Under the pieces are notes generated by a model. That model searched no databases, was not told where the DNA came from, and was given only the letters and a program-made list of their open reading frames with translations. Both the position numbers and the translations under genes were made by a program. DNA of 64,000 bases from Flavobacterium ginsengisoli (lineage in GTDB: Bacteria; Bacteroidota; Bacteroidia; Flavobacteriales; Flavobacteriaceae), in NCBI RefSeq assembly GCF_029625315.1, contig NZ_CP121110.1, positions 2,737,001-2,801,000 of the forward strand, written 5' to 3'. Shown in pieces: positions 1-10,020 of this stretch. The first letter of the stretch is position 1. Each line of letters opens with the position of its first letter.

Positions 1-230
1 AAGCAAAAGAAATTCTTTTAGATGTTTTAAATAATAACCCAAAAGTATTGAAGAAGCCTGCACCAGAAGTTTTTGTAAAAAACCTATCGGCAAGTTCTAT
101 CGATTTTGCAGTTCGTCCTTGGGCAAAAAATGCCAATTACGGAGCTGTTTTTTCTGAAACATTAGAGAATTGCAAAATTGCGTTGGATGAAGCGGGAATT
201 GCAGTTCAACCGTATACGATACAGAAATAG
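1..230 (+). CDS. MscS-family mechanosensitive channel, C-terminal end (partial)
   Basis: Only the last ~76 codons are present; the gene runs off the left edge and is read in the frame whose codons begin at position 3. The visible segment has the soluble C-terminal domain style of small-conductance mechanosensitive channels: a run resembling L(D)VLNNNPKVL, then PAPEVFVKNLSASSIDF, VRPWAKNANY and a closing ALDEAGIAV block. In this family the domain forms the cytoplasmic vestibule of a heptameric pore in the inner membrane that opens under hypo-osmotic stress. The gene is convergent with tsaB; the two stops are 3 bp apart and no terminator hairpin is visible between them. Family is inferred from the C-terminus only; paralogue type cannot be decided. 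Confidence 0.75.
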   Translation, partial: AKEILLDVLNNNPKVLKKPAPEVFVKNLSASSIDFAVRPWAKNANYGAVFSETLENCKIALDEAGIAVQPYTIQK

Positions 231-233
231 TAT

Positions 234-906
234 TTATTGCTTCTTTGGAGGAGCAATCATGAAATCTTTCAAATAATAAGGTTCAAAATAAGCGACATCT
301 ACAGTGTCGCTTTTTTGATATTTATCAAAACTGATTTTACTCATTGCTTGCGCTGAAGGGTATTTTACATTTTCTAAAAACACCAAATTGTCTCTAGTCA
401 AAACAGGCTTGCATTTATCGGCACAGTCGCCTACAAAGTAAAGCTTGTCTGTGTATTCTTGAAATGAATTTTCATCAATAATTTCAGCTTGAATAGCTCT
501 TTCAACTGTCAAATCTGGATTAAAAATAGCACTGTAAACTTCCATACGGCGCGCATCCAGCATCGATACAATTTTTCCATCTTTAACTCCTGCCTGAGAA
601 GCTAGAGTTTGCAGTGTATCTACAGCAATTAACGGAATATTTAATGCATAACACAAACCTTTTGTCTGCCGAAACACCAATTCTTAAACCTGTATAAGAT
701 CCTGGTCCTTGGCTTACGCCAACAGCCTTTAAATCATGTGCAGATATTCCAGCTTTTTTTATTGCCTCTTCAATAAAAACGTGAAGTTTTTCAGCATGCG
801 AATATCCTTCATCTGCTAGTTCGGTACAAACAATGGTTTGACCATCTTTTGCAATAGATACAGAACAATTTTTAGTAGCCGTTTCGATGTTGAGAATATA
901 AGACAA
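234..906 (-). CDS. tsaB: TsaB, tRNA t6A biosynthesis protein (apparent frameshift)
   Basis: The product is the ASKHA-fold partner of TsaD in making N6-threonylcarbamoyladenosine on ANN-decoding tRNAs, in the cytoplasm. Residues 1-80 carry the nucleotide-fold start (NIETATKNCSVSI) and the family signature GPGSYTGLRIG at 67-77. After residue ~80 the frame changes. The coding strand reads GCAGAC where the family expects GCAGC (Ser-Ala-Ala-Lys-Gly-Leu), one extra base at plus-strand 664-669. Removing it gives 223 aa, a normal length. TsaB is essential in most bacteria, so a real null allele is unlikely; I infer a sequence error. It lies downstream of the efflux operon but 291 bp away, so it probably has its own promoter. 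Confidence 0.9.
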
Positions 907-1197
907 AGTAGTAAAGTGTTTTTATTAAAAATTGATCAAAAAGATTAATGCTACAAAAATAAGAGTTAACAGCCAAAATAACAGAAATGCTACACATAAA
1001 TTTTCAAGTAAAAAGTCTCAAATATATAATTAGGCTTTTTTCTATTGAAAATAGGCAAATTCATTACTGTACTATTTTGTTATATAGAAGCTATAATACT
1101 CTCATATCAAGTATATAAATACACTAGAAAAAGTGACTGATAAAACCAAAAATCATTTTCGCTTAGAATTCCACTAAATGCAATTATATGCTATAAT
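907..1197. other. Intergenic stretch without a gene
   Basis: This AT-rich gap of 291 bp lies between the start of tsaB and the end of the efflux operon. I see no credible coding frame and no strong hairpin with a T tail. A minus-strand TATTTTTG (plus 954-961) fits the Bacteroidota -7 box and could drive tsaB with a ~40-nt leader, but no -33 TTG lies at the usual distance. Confidence 0.5.
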
Positions 1198-2490
1198 TTA
1201 CTTCTTGGGCGCTTCTGCTTTCTTAAGCTTTACCTTATCACCAGAATTAAGCTCTTTAGAAACTGTTGTATATGGCCCTGTAATAACAACATCGCCAGGT
1301 TTTAAACCAGACATCACTTCGATGTTAGTGTCGTCTTGAATTCCAGTTTTAATGATTCTAATCTTAGCCTTATCTCCAACTTTGACAAAAACACATTCGA
1401 ATTTTTTATCGCTTTTTGGAGCCGCTTTTTTATCTTCATTTGGATCCTCAACCTTAAAATCTTTTACAGCCGTAGTGTCCGATTTTACTACAACAGAACT
1501 AATTGGCACTGCCAAAACATTATTTTTTGTTGTTGTAATAATGTCAACCGTAGCAGTCATTCCAGGTCTAAAAGGAGAATATGTACTTGGTTTTCCTTCT
1601 AACAAATCTTGATATGAATCTTTCAGAATACGAACCTTAACTTTAAAATTCGTTACCTGATCTGATGTTAATGTTGTACTTGCCGAATTAGAAATACTAG
1701 TCACAACTCCCTTAAATTTCTTTTTTAAGTAAGCATCGACTTCAACATTTGCTTCATCTCCTATTTTAATTTTTACAATATCATTTTCATTTACATCAAC
1801 TTCAACTTCCATGTTGTTTAGGTTTGCAACACGCAAAAGCTCCGTTCCTGCCATTTGCTGTGTTCCTAAAACTCTTTCTCCCAATTCTACATTCAATACA
1901 GAAATAGTTCCGTCTGCAGGAGAATAGATCGTTGTGCGTCCTAAATTGTCTCGAGCCTCTGTAACAGATGCCGAAGCACTTTGAACATTGTAATAAGCGC
2001 TTTGTTTTGTAGCTTTTGCAACTTCAAAAGTAGAAATGGCTTTATCCCAATCTGATTTTGAGATTACACCTTTATCATACAAAATTTTATTACGCTCGTA
2101 ATTTGCTTTTGCTTCTTTAAAACTGGCGTCAGATTGAGTAAGGCTTGCTTTTGTCCCAGCTAAATTTGCAACAGATCTTTCTAATCCTGAGGTATATAAA
2201 TCGGGATTTATCTTTACTAACAAATCACCTTTTTTAACCACTTGCCCCTCTTTTACATTTAAAGAAATAATCTCGCCCGATACCATCGAAGCTATTTTAA
2301 TTTCAATTTCGGGTTGAATTTTACCTGTTGCAGAAACCGTTTCAACAATTGTTGAAGCTGTCACTTTTGCAATTTCTACTTCTTTTCCTTCGTCTTTATT
2401 TCCTATTACTCCAGTCTTAGAAAGGACAACCAAAGCTACAATAAGAATTACTGCAACTATTAATAAGAAATAAACAGTTTTTTTTTTCAT
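1198..2490 (-). CDS. Periplasmic adaptor (HlyD/MacA-type) of an efflux ABC system
   Basis: This 430-aa membrane fusion protein links an inner-membrane transporter to a TolC channel. It has one N-terminal membrane anchor (residues ~6-24). A barrel-sandwich lipoyl half follows (TGKIQPEIEIKIASMVSGEI, then a GQVVKKGDLLVKI turn). Next is a coiled-coil hairpin of ~90 residues rich in Ala/Lys/Ser, the second lipoyl half (IYSPADGTISVLNVELGERV), then the beta-barrel and membrane-proximal domains. It is the last gene of the operon and starts 6 bp after the TolC gene stop. It is a second adaptor beside the one at 4026-5150, which is unusual for a single ATPase. Family assignment is secure; the substrate is unknown. 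Confidence 0.9.
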   Translation of the reverse strand: MKKKTVYFLLIVAVILIVALVVLSKTGVIGNKDEGKEVEIAKVTASTIVETVSATGKIQPEIEIKIASMVSGEIISLNVKEGQVVKKGDLLVKINPDLYTSGLERSVANLAGTKASLTQSDASFKEAKANYERNKILYDKGVISKSDWDKAISTFEVAKATKQSAYYNVQSASASVTEARDNLGRTTIYSPADGTISVLNVELGERVLGTQQMAGTELLRVANLNNMEVEVDVNENDIVKIKIGDEANVEVDAYLKKKFKGVVTSISNSASTTLTSDQVTNFKVKVRILKDSYQDLLEGKPSTYSPFRPGMTATVDIITTTKNNVLAVPISSVVVKSDTTAVKDFKVEDPNEDKKAAPKSDKKFECVFVKVGDKAKIRIIKTGIQDDTNIEVMSGLKPGDVVITGPYTTVSKELNSGDKVKLKKAEAPKK

Positions 2491-2496
2491 AATGAA

Positions 2497-3948
2497 TTAT
2501 TTTGTAATAATTGGAACGATTGGAATTCCGAAATAAAACTCTAATATTTTAATTTTAAACATGTAATCATATTTTGTTCTAATTACATCAGACTGTGCAT
2601 TAGTCAATAATGTTTGAGCTTGTGTAAAATCAAATGAGTTCATTAAACCAACATCATATTTTTCTTTTGCATAATTGTAAGCCTGCTGTCTTGCTTCTAA
2701 AGTTACAGTAGAAGATTCGTAAGTATTTAAAGCTCCTCTTGCATCTGTAAAAGCAGTATAAACGTTACGTTGCAAATCTAAACTTTTTTGCTCTAAATCT
2801 ATTTTAGATTTTTCTAAACTTACTTTATTACGTTCTACATTATTACGGGCAGAGAAACCATTAAAGATAGGAACAGAAAGTTGGAATCCGAAAGATTGTC
2901 CCTTATTATCGTTAAACTGATCGAAAATTGGATCTGCTTTTCCTAAAACAGGAACATAATTATTTTGTAAAACAGCTTGATTAGTTCCTTCAACAAAACC
3001 AATTTGAGAAGTTGGATTTGCTGTATTTGGTGTAGATCCAGTTATAACATCTGAATAACTTGCTCTGGTATTAAAGCTATAGAAAGCGCTCAAAGTTGGC
3101 TGATATGCTCCTTTGGCAATAGCAACATTTTTCTCTGCTATTTCAAGATTTGCCTGCGCTAATTTTAGCTCTGTTCTTGTTTCTTTAGCTTTATTATAAA
3201 TGTCAATTGGACTTTGAGCCAAGATGTTATTTTCATCCATTGCATTAGTATCGTCTACTACATCAAAATCTGCAAATTCTTTTAATTGCAAAAGTTGCGC
3301 TAAACTCAATTTAGAGATTAACAAATTGTTTTCAGAAACCGCAATATTTTGTTTATCTGTTGCTACAGTTGCTTTCAAATCAAATAAATCCCCACGCGGA
3401 ATGGTTCCTGCATTTACCATTTCTTCAGAACGGGCAAATCTTTTCTCATCGATTATTAACTGTTCTTTTTTTACTTTTAAATCTTCTTTATTAGATAAAA
3501 TCAGCAAAAACGCACTGGCAACATTTAAAGAAATATCTTCTTGCATTTTTAACAATTGATACTGCGAAGCAATAATTGACAATTTCGCTTTTCTAAGGGT
3601 ATTTTGATTCTGAAGACCTTTATAGATATCTACTCCAGCATTTAATCCTACAGAAGAATATTGTGTAGTTGAATTACGTAAAATACCGGTTGTAACATCC
3701 TGGTTCAAACCAACGTTCCAAGAGTGAGAAGCGCTACCATTTACAGAAGGAAGGTATCTTCCATATGCCGCTTTCTTATCTATATCGGCATTTTTCAAGT
3801 CCAATTCAGACTGTTTGATTGTGATATTATTTTCGAGTGCATATCTAACACACTCTTCTAAAGTCCATTGCTTTGATTGCGCCTGTCCAGTTAATCCGAA
3901 ACCGAATAACATTGCAAAAAACAGACTATTATATTTGTTTATTTTCAT
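2497..3948 (-). CDS. TolC-family outer-membrane efflux protein
   Basis: The 483-aa product has a signal peptide (residues 1-23, ending TGQAQ) followed by QWTLEECVRYALENN, the typical start of an outer-membrane efflux protein. Two long alpha-helical repeats rich in Lys/Ala/Glu follow (around 110-230 and 370-470), separated by strand-forming regions, as in TolC's duplicated barrel-tunnel. It would form the trimeric exit duct for the adaptors encoded on either side of it. The gene sits 77 bp downstream of the adaptor at 4026 and 6 bp upstream of the adaptor at 1198. No substrate can be inferred. Confidence 0.92.
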   Translation of the reverse strand: MKINKYNSLFFAMLFGFGLTGQAQSKQWTLEECVRYALENNITIKQSELDLKNADIDKKAAYGRYLPSVNGSASHSWNVGLNQDVTTGILRNSTTQYSSVGLNAGVDIYKGLQNQNTLRKAKLSIIASQYQLLKMQEDISLNVASAFLLILSNKEDLKVKKEQLIIDEKRFARSEEMVNAGTIPRGDLFDLKATVATDKQNIAVSENNLLISKLSLAQLLQLKEFADFDVVDDTNAMDENNILAQSPIDIYNKAKETRTELKLAQANLEIAEKNVAIAKGAYQPTLSAFYSFNTRASYSDVITGSTPNTANPTSQIGFVEGTNQAVLQNNYVPVLGKADPIFDQFNDNKGQSFGFQLSVPIFNGFSARNNVERNKVSLEKSKIDLEQKSLDLQRNVYTAFTDARGALNTYESSTVTLEARQQAYNYAKEKYDVGLMNSFDFTQAQTLLTNAQSDVIRTKYDYMFKIKILEFYFGIPIVPIITK

Positions 3949-4025
3949 ATACTTTTAATGAACGCGCAGTAAACCGAACTACGCAAATTTAACGTTTTTT
4001 AAAACCAAAAAAGATTCTTAAACTT

Positions 4026-5150
4026 TCAAACTAAATTATTTTTTTCTCCTTCATTGATTAAGCCTTGATTCCAGATTTTAATTTTATCCGTGTCCTTTAT
4101 ACCGCTTTTAACTTGAACGTAGATTCCGTCACTAACCCCAAGAACCAAATCTCTTCTTTGAAATTTCTGTGGAGCAGTTTCAACTTCTACATAAGGCTTT
4201 TGTGTTTTTTTATCAAATTGAACCAAAGATTCTTTTAGTGCTAGAACTTTGTCTGCTTTCTCCAAAATAATTGAAGCATTAGCGCTTAAACCAGCTCTAA
4301 TAAAAGTATCATCTCTGTTAATCATTTGTGCTTTTATTTCAAACTGGATAGCACCATTTTCTGTAACTCCTTTTGGCGCAATATAATTTAAAACGGCATC
4401 AAACTTTTTGTTCTCGATAGCACCAATTGTAATCTCAATCGGCATTTTTTCTTTAATTTTTCCAACTTCAGATTCATCGATTTTTCCAATAAAAATCATT
4501 CTTCCAACATCGGCAACACTTGCAATTGTAGTTCCTTCGTTAAAGTTATTACTTTCGATAACTTGGTTCCCCACTTTTACAGGAACGTCTAGCACCATTC
4601 CATTAACTGTAGAACGAATTAATGTATTAGCATAACTACCCAAAGAAGAAGTTGTTCCTGTTTTAACAATATCTAATCCTTGTTTCTTTGCCAAATAGTT
4701 TTGTTTTGCTTGATTATAAGCCAGCAATGCGGCATCATAATCATTAGCAGAAATTACATCTTTCTCAAATAATGTTTTTTGCCTTTTATAGATTTTTTCC
4801 TGATTATCTAATGCTATTTTAGCGGTCTGCACTTGATTCTGCGAACTGCTTACATTCGAAACATTTGCTACAACTCTAATTTTAGCAATCATATCACCAG
4901 CTTTGATTTTTTCTCCAGCTTTAATATACACTTCTTCAATAATACCTGAGATATTTGGTTTAATTAAAACCTCTTCGTCAGGCTGAATATTACCTGTCGC
5001 AATAGTATTTTTTACGATAGTTTTAATTTCTGCTTTTTCCGTTTTAAATACAATCGGCGATTCTTGATTTTTAGCATACAAATAGTAAAGCGCGCCAAAA
5101 AAAACAATTGCAATAAATATTAAAATGGTAACGGTTACTCCTTTTTTCAT
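4026..5150 (-). CDS. Periplasmic adaptor (MacA-like) of an efflux ABC system
   Basis: A 374-aa membrane fusion protein. An N-terminal membrane segment (residues ~6-26) is followed by ATGNIQPDEEVLIKPNISG and GEKIKAGDMIAKI (first lipoyl half), a shorter helical hairpin (~100-160), TVNGMVLDVPVKVGNQV (second half) and beta domains. It resembles MacA, which couples MacB to TolC. It lies directly after the second permease (39-bp gap) and before the TolC gene. It is clearly diverged from the 430-aa adaptor of the same operon, notably in hairpin length, so the two are probably not redundant copies of one recent duplication. Confidence 0.9.
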   Translation of the reverse strand: MKKGVTVTILIFIAIVFFGALYYLYAKNQESPIVFKTEKAEIKTIVKNTIATGNIQPDEEVLIKPNISGIIEEVYIKAGEKIKAGDMIAKIRVVANVSNVSSSQNQVQTAKIALDNQEKIYKRQKTLFEKDVISANDYDAALLAYNQAKQNYLAKKQGLDIVKTGTTSSLGSYANTLIRSTVNGMVLDVPVKVGNQVIESNNFNEGTTIASVADVGRMIFIGKIDESEVGKIKEKMPIEITIGAIENKKFDAVLNYIAPKGVTENGAIQFEIKAQMINRDDTFIRAGLSANASIILEKADKVLALKESLVQFDKKTQKPYVEVETAPQKFQRRDLVLGVSDGIYVQVKSGIKDTDKIKIWNQGLINEGEKNNLV

Positions 5151-5188
5151 TTGTTTTTGGTTTAATCGATTTTATTTTGATTGATAAT

Positions 5189-6455
5189 TTATTCTGTTCT
5201 TAATGCATCTACAGGCTTAATACTAATAGCGGTCTGCGCCGGAATAAAACCCGCAAGCAATCCTGATCCTACTAATATTAATAATGCCACAAATACAACT
5301 CTCAAATCTACACTTGGATTGGCAAACATGGTGTTGCTTCCTGGCGGCATAGAATCTAAAGCCATATTTAAGAGTGCTATAATTCCTGTTGCAACAGCAA
5401 TTCCGAGCATTCCTGAAATGATTGTTAAAAATATAGATTCTAATAATATTTGTCCTCTAATTGCTCCAGGAGTTGCACCTAAAGCTCTTCTGATTCCGAT
5501 TTCTTTTGTGCGTTCTTTAACCACAATTAGCATGATATTGGAAATCCCAATTACTCCCGAAATCAAAACTAATGTTCCAACAAAGTAGGCAATTACTTGA
5601 AGGATGTTAAATAGACTTTGCACTTTATTAAACTGTTCGTACAAATCAAAATTTCCAACCGCACGATCGTCTGTTGGATTAACAGAATGCAACGCTTTAA
5701 TTATTTCTAATATTTTTGGTTTTAAATCTGTTATAGATGAGTCATCATTTGCTGTAAGCGCCATCCAGCCCACTTTGTCTCCATAATTAAAAGCCTGTTG
5801 AAAAGTTGTAAACGGAATAAATATATTTTTTTGATCCTGTTCTGCATTACCTCCTTGCTGTTTGGATTTATAAACTCCAACCACCATAAAGTTTATGCCG
5901 TTAATTTTAATATAAGTTCCTATACATTCCTCCTCTTTGCCATAAAGCTCGCTAATAACACCTTTACCAATTACAGCAACTTTTCTTCTTCCTTCAATAT
6001 CCTGCTGATTTACAAAACGGCCTTTAATAATATCCATTGGCTGTTGCTTAATCAACTCCGGATAATCTCCATAAACTGTAAAAGCAGAAGTTTTAGTTCC
6101 TCTAACGACATTATTGCTTCCGTTAAAATCTCCTAGCTGGTTTCTTGGAGAAACGTATAACAAATCTGGAATAGCTTGTTTTAATGCTCGCAACATCACT
6201 ATTTCTAAAATCGTAACGTCGTGTTTTGGGCAAACCTTTGTAGGCCTTTGATGTTGTCTGACTCCACATAAACATAGTATTTGTCGCAATGCCATCAAAA
6301 CCTTTTTTTACACCGTTTTCAAGTCCTTTTCCTGCAGCAAGCAATATCACCAAAATGAATATTCCCCAAAACACTCCAAAAGCAGTCAGAACTGTCCTGA
6401 AGACATTTGCTGTTAAAGCCTGTAATATTTCGTCCCAATTATCTTTACTAAACAT
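5189..6455 (-). CDS. MacB-like ABC transporter permease (apparent frameshift)
   Basis: This is the second of two FtsX/MacB permeases in the operon. Residues 1-90 give the N-terminal membrane helix (LTAFGVFWGIFILVILLAAG) and the start of the periplasmic MacB_PCD domain. The rest of that domain and three C-terminal helices are in another frame, including GISNIMLIVVKERTKEIGIR, the FtsX coupling region, and the end PAQTAISIKPVDALR. The coding strand has GCGAGC (plus 6186-6191) where GCAGC would keep the frame through RNSDV-Ala-Ala-LKQAIPDL. Deleting one base gives 421 aa, normal for the family. It starts 2 bp after the first permease's stop, so the two are translationally linked and may form a heterodimer. 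The shift is probably an artefact. Confidence 0.88.
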
Positions 6456-6457
6456 GA

Positions 6458-7702
6458 TTATTCGTCTCTAAGTGCTACAATAGGTTTAATTTTGGCTGCT
6501 CTGTAAGCTGGGAAAAATCCCGCCATTGCTCCTGCAAAAACAAGTAATACCAAAGTAGTTAGAGCAACACTAAAATCTACTTCAGGATTTCTGAAATATT
6601 CACTTTGAACCATCGGCCCAACAAATTCCAACAACATAAGGCTTGCCAATAAGCCGACAAAACCTGCAATGGTCGTAATAAAAATCGATTCATGAAGAAT
6701 CATTGTAATAATAGAAATAGGTGAAGCTCCAAGCGCTTTTCTAATTCCAATTTCTTTTGTTCGTTCTTTTACAATAATAAGCATGATATTACTAACACCA
6801 ACCACACCTGCTATAATCGTACAGATACCTACCCACCAAAAAAAGAGTCTGATATATAAGTTTAAATCGTAAAACTGCTTAGCGTCTTTAACAGAGTTAT
6901 ACACTCCTACACCACTATCATCGTCAGGAGCCACCACATTTTTACTCTTTAACAAGTCTTTTAAATCTTGTGTGAATTTTTCTGATTGAGCCAAAGCTTC
7001 ATCATAATCGTTTGTCTTTTTTAGGGTAAAAAACAAGTTGCTAATTTTATCTCCACCACCAAATGTTTTCTGAACTGTAGTCAATGGCAAATAAGCACGT
7101 GTCTCTTCTCTTTCTCCTCCTGGATCTGTAAAAACGCCAACTACTTTGAAATTAATATTATTAATTAGGATCTCCTCTCCAATTGCCTCTTTATCTTTAA
7201 GCAAATCGGTTTTTAGTTTCATCCCAATAACCGCAACTTTGGCATTACTTTCTAAGTCTTTAGCATTTATATAACGGCCTTGAACTATGGTCAAATTCTC
7301 TATCCCACCATAATCTGGATTGACACCTCTAAACTGATAACTACCCGATTCTTTACCGTAAGAAAAAGGTTGTCCCCAATAATTATTTGTAGAAGCCCTT
7401 AAATCTAGTTTGTCTTCAAATTTCTGTACCGATTGATTGTAATCGCTATTTCGAAATTGAATTTGTCTTCCTGGATTTAATCCTTTATATTCCTTTGTAG
7501 TTGTTCCAGACCATACCTCAATAATACCAGCCGCATCACGTTCAAATTGTTTTTCAATTCCGTTTTGAAGCCCTTTACCTGCACCAAGCAGAATAACCAA
7601 AATAAAAATTCCAGAAGCCACAGAAATTCCTGTTAAGAATGTTCTTAAACGATTTTTAGAAATGGCTTCAAATATTTCCTGCCAACGTTCAATATTAAAC
7701 AT
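6458..7702 (-). CDS. MacB-like ABC transporter permease
   Basis: An intact 414-aa permease with an N-terminal transmembrane helix (ISVASGIFILVILLGAGKGL), a ~230-residue periplasmic MacB_PCD domain and three C-terminal helices. The FtsX signature is VVGVSNIMLIIVKERTKEIG and the end is AAKIKPIVALRDE. MacB-type transporters move substrate from the periplasm to TolC by mechanotransmission rather than classical alternating access. Its first codons overlap the ATPase gene by 8 bp. With the neighbouring permease it makes a two-permease, one-ATPase set. The pump could export a peptide, lipid or drug; nothing in the sequence decides this. Confidence 0.92.
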   Translation of the reverse strand: MFNIERWQEIFEAISKNRLRTFLTGISVASGIFILVILLGAGKGLQNGIEKQFERDAAGIIEVWSGTTTKEYKGLNPGRQIQFRNSDYNQSVQKFEDKLDLRASTNNYWGQPFSYGKESGSYQFRGVNPDYGGIENLTIVQGRYINAKDLESNAKVAVIGMKLKTDLLKDKEAIGEEILINNINFKVVGVFTDPGGEREETRAYLPLTTVQKTFGGGDKISNLFFTLKKTNDYDEALAQSEKFTQDLKDLLKSKNVVAPDDDSGVGVYNSVKDAKQFYDLNLYIRLFFWWVGICTIIAGVVGVSNIMLIIVKERTKEIGIRKALGASPISIITMILHESIFITTIAGFVGLLASLMLLEFVGPMVQSEYFRNPEVDFSVALTTLVLLVFAGAMAGFFPAYRAAKIKPIVALRDE

Positions 7703-8396
7703 AAGACGAAGCTCTAATTTGTTCTACTTTTTTATCATCGATAATTAATCCATCTTTTAGGACTACATTTCTTTTGCACATTGCCGCAATATCAGGTTCG
7801 TGTGTAACAATTAAAATTGTTTTTCCTTCGTCGTTAATCCCTTGTATAAGCTCCATGACCTCATAAGAAGTTTTGGTATCAAGAGCTCCTGTTGGCTCAT
7901 CTGCAAGCAATACTTTCGGATTTGAGGCTAATGCTCTCGCAATAGCAACACGTTGTTTCTGACCTCCAGAAAGTTCGTTTGGCAAATGGTGAGCGTGAGT
8001 TCCTAAACCTACCTTTTCCAAATATTTCATTGCTATTTCGTAACGTTCCTTTCTTTTAATACCTTGATAATATAATGGCATTGCAACATTATCTAATGCT
8101 GTCTTGTAATTGATCAAGTTAAAAGATTGAAAAACAAAACCTAAAAATTTGTTACGATATTTTGAAGCAATCGTTTCGTTTAATTTCTTTATAGGTGTTT
8201 TGTCTAAAATATAACTTCCAGAATCAGCTTCATCCAAAATTCCTAAAATATTAAGAAGTGTTGATTTTCCTGAACCTGATGACCCCATGATTGCAACCAA
8301 TTCTCCTTCTTCTATATTAAAATTTATTCCTTTTAATACATGTAATTCTGAACTTCCCATTTTATAGGATTTGTGTAAATCTTTTATTTCAATCAT
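7695..8396 (-). CDS. MacB/LolD-type ABC transporter ATP-binding protein
   Basis: The cytoplasmic ATPase powering the two permeases. Starting at the ATG at 8396 (protein MIEIKDLHKS) gives 233 aa. The longer reading from 8429 adds 11 residues with no family support. Walker A is GSSGSGKS at 38-45, the Q-loop sits in LGFVFQSFNL, the ABC signature is LSGGQKQRVAIARAL, Walker B is LLADEP, and the H-loop lies in IVTHEPD. The LLADEPTGALD wording is typical of the MacB/LolD subfamily. It is the first gene of the six-gene efflux operon. The 178-bp gap upstream separates it from a divergent lipoprotein gene and must hold both promoters; I could not place consensus boxes there. Confidence 0.93.
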   Translation of the reverse strand: MIEIKDLHKSYKMGSSELHVLKGINFNIEEGELVAIMGSSGSGKSTLLNILGILDEADSGSYILDKTPIKKLNETIASKYRNKFLGFVFQSFNLINYKTALDNVAMPLYYQGIKRKERYEIAMKYLEKVGLGTHAHHLPNELSGGQKQRVAIARALASNPKVLLADEPTGALDTKTSYEVMELIQGINDEGKTILIVTHEPDIAAMCKRNVVLKDGLIIDDKKVEQIRASSYV

Positions 8397-8574
8397 GGTA
8401 TTGTTAAATTTTTTAGACAATAATAACATTTTTATTAAGTAATTTATGATAATAAAAAGTTAATAATTATGTTACCTATTTTGTATTAGACTTCCTTTTT
8501 TACTTATTGTTACACTTTTTTAATAAAATATGATTGTTTTTGTAATTTTACCTTGTCTAAAAATTCATATTAAA

Positions 8575-9982
8575 ATGAAGCTTACTTCTATTATTTCAAT
8601 GTTTTCGGTGCTTGCCGTATTAACAAGCTGTTCTTCAACTTCAAAATTAGAAACATTAAAACCTGAACCAGACGATGCCAGTCCGCTCGTTTATGACAGT
8701 AGTCCATCATTCATCAACCTTCCGATTACGATAAAACTAAGCGATATCGAAAATCAAACAAATTCTCTTCTTAACGGAGTGATTTATGAAGACAACAACA
8801 TCGAAGATGATGATATTCAAATTAAAATCTGGAAACAGGCTCCTATCAAAATTCAGAACGATCCATCAAATCCTAACAAAAGAATTAGAACCATTTTACC
8901 GCTTAAAGCGAATATCAAATATAGAATCGGAACAAAAAAAATGGGGATAGAGTTGTACGACGTTAGAGAATTCAACCTAAACGGAGTTATAACTTTATCT
9001 AGCGAAACAACTTTAAGCAATTGGAAATTAACTACAAAAACGGAGTTCAAATCCCTAAATTGGAATGAAAGCCCAACAATGACCATATTTGGTAAAAATA
9101 TGCCAATTACTTATTTGATAAATCCTGCTATTTCTATTTTTAAAAGCAATCTAGAAAAAGAAATTGACGGGGCAATTGAAAAATCTATGGACTTTAAGCC
9201 TAACGTTCTTCAGGCGGTTGAAAAAATCTGTACTCCTTTTCAAATGAGCGACACATATGAAAGTTGGCTTCGTATTGTTCCTATTGAAATTTACTCAACA
9301 AACGCCAAGCTTAAAAACGATTCTTTTATTCTTGACATGGGAATGAAATGCAACATGGAAACCATTGTTGGAAAACAACCAGAAACTAAATATAGTGCAA
9401 ACAAAATTGCTTTAAAACCAGTTGCCAAAATTCCAAGTCAGATTTCTGCTAATATTGCCGCTATTTCAAGTTACGTAGACGCGTCTAAGATTATGACCAA
9501 AAATTTTGCTGGTCAGGAATTTGGTTCAGGAAGCAAAAAAGTCACAGTGAAAAATGTTTCAATCTGGCATAAAGACGGAAAAATGGTTATTGCATTAGAC
9601 GTTTTAGGATCTATAAACGGAACTATTTATTTAAACGGATTTCCATCATATAATCCTCAAACGAAAGAAATTTATTTTGACAAATTAGATTATGTTCTAG
9701 ATACTAAAAGTAAATTAATGAGAACTGCAAACTGGCTTGCGCAAGGATATATTTTGAGAAAAATGGAAGAAAAGCTGCCGCTATTCAATCCAGCCAAATT
9801 TGGAAGAAGGAAAGAAAAGTATGGCAGGTTATTTAAAGAATTATTCTCCAATGCCAGGTGTATTTGTCAATGGAAAAATGGAAGACATTCAATTTGACAA
9901 AATACAGTTAACCAATCAGGCAATTATAGCCTTCATCAAAATAAACGGAACTGTAAACGTCTCAGTAAATGGACTTAAATAA
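8575..9982 (+). CDS. DUF4403-family lipoprotein (apparent frameshift)
   Basis: I chose the ATG at 8575 because it gives a clean lipoprotein signal peptide with a lipobox ending VLTSC (Cys19). The in-frame ATG 15 codons earlier would hide it. The body, including LPITIKLSDIENQTNSLL and a C-terminal VSVNGLK, fits the DUF4403 family. These are large envelope proteins with beta-rich tubular lipid-binding-like repeats and no assigned reaction. Near 9774-9781 (GCTGCCGC) the frame slips by one base; correcting it restores EEK-x-x-YSIQPNLEEGKKSM and a 468-aa protein. It is one of few plus-strand genes here and is convergent with the 10005-10268 gene across a bidirectional terminator. Confidence 0.78.
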
Positions 9983-9987
9983 AATAA

Positions 9988-10020
9988 AAAAAAGCAGTGT
10001 AAAATTACACTGCTTTTTTC
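9988..10020. terminator. Bidirectional rho-independent terminator
   Basis: The inverted repeat GCAGTGTAA / TTACACTGC (9994-10002 and 10005-10013) is flanked by an A run on the left and a T run on the right, so it can work for both convergent genes. The stop codon of the minus-strand gene lies inside the hairpin. Confidence 0.85.

Noticed and set aside
5221..5240. GTCTGC in the second permease and another GCAGAC near 21701 in sprA
   Set aside because: Both are read in frame within conserved sequence (PAQTAISIK and MTLSASGKKS), so they are genuine and not shifted GCWGC sites.
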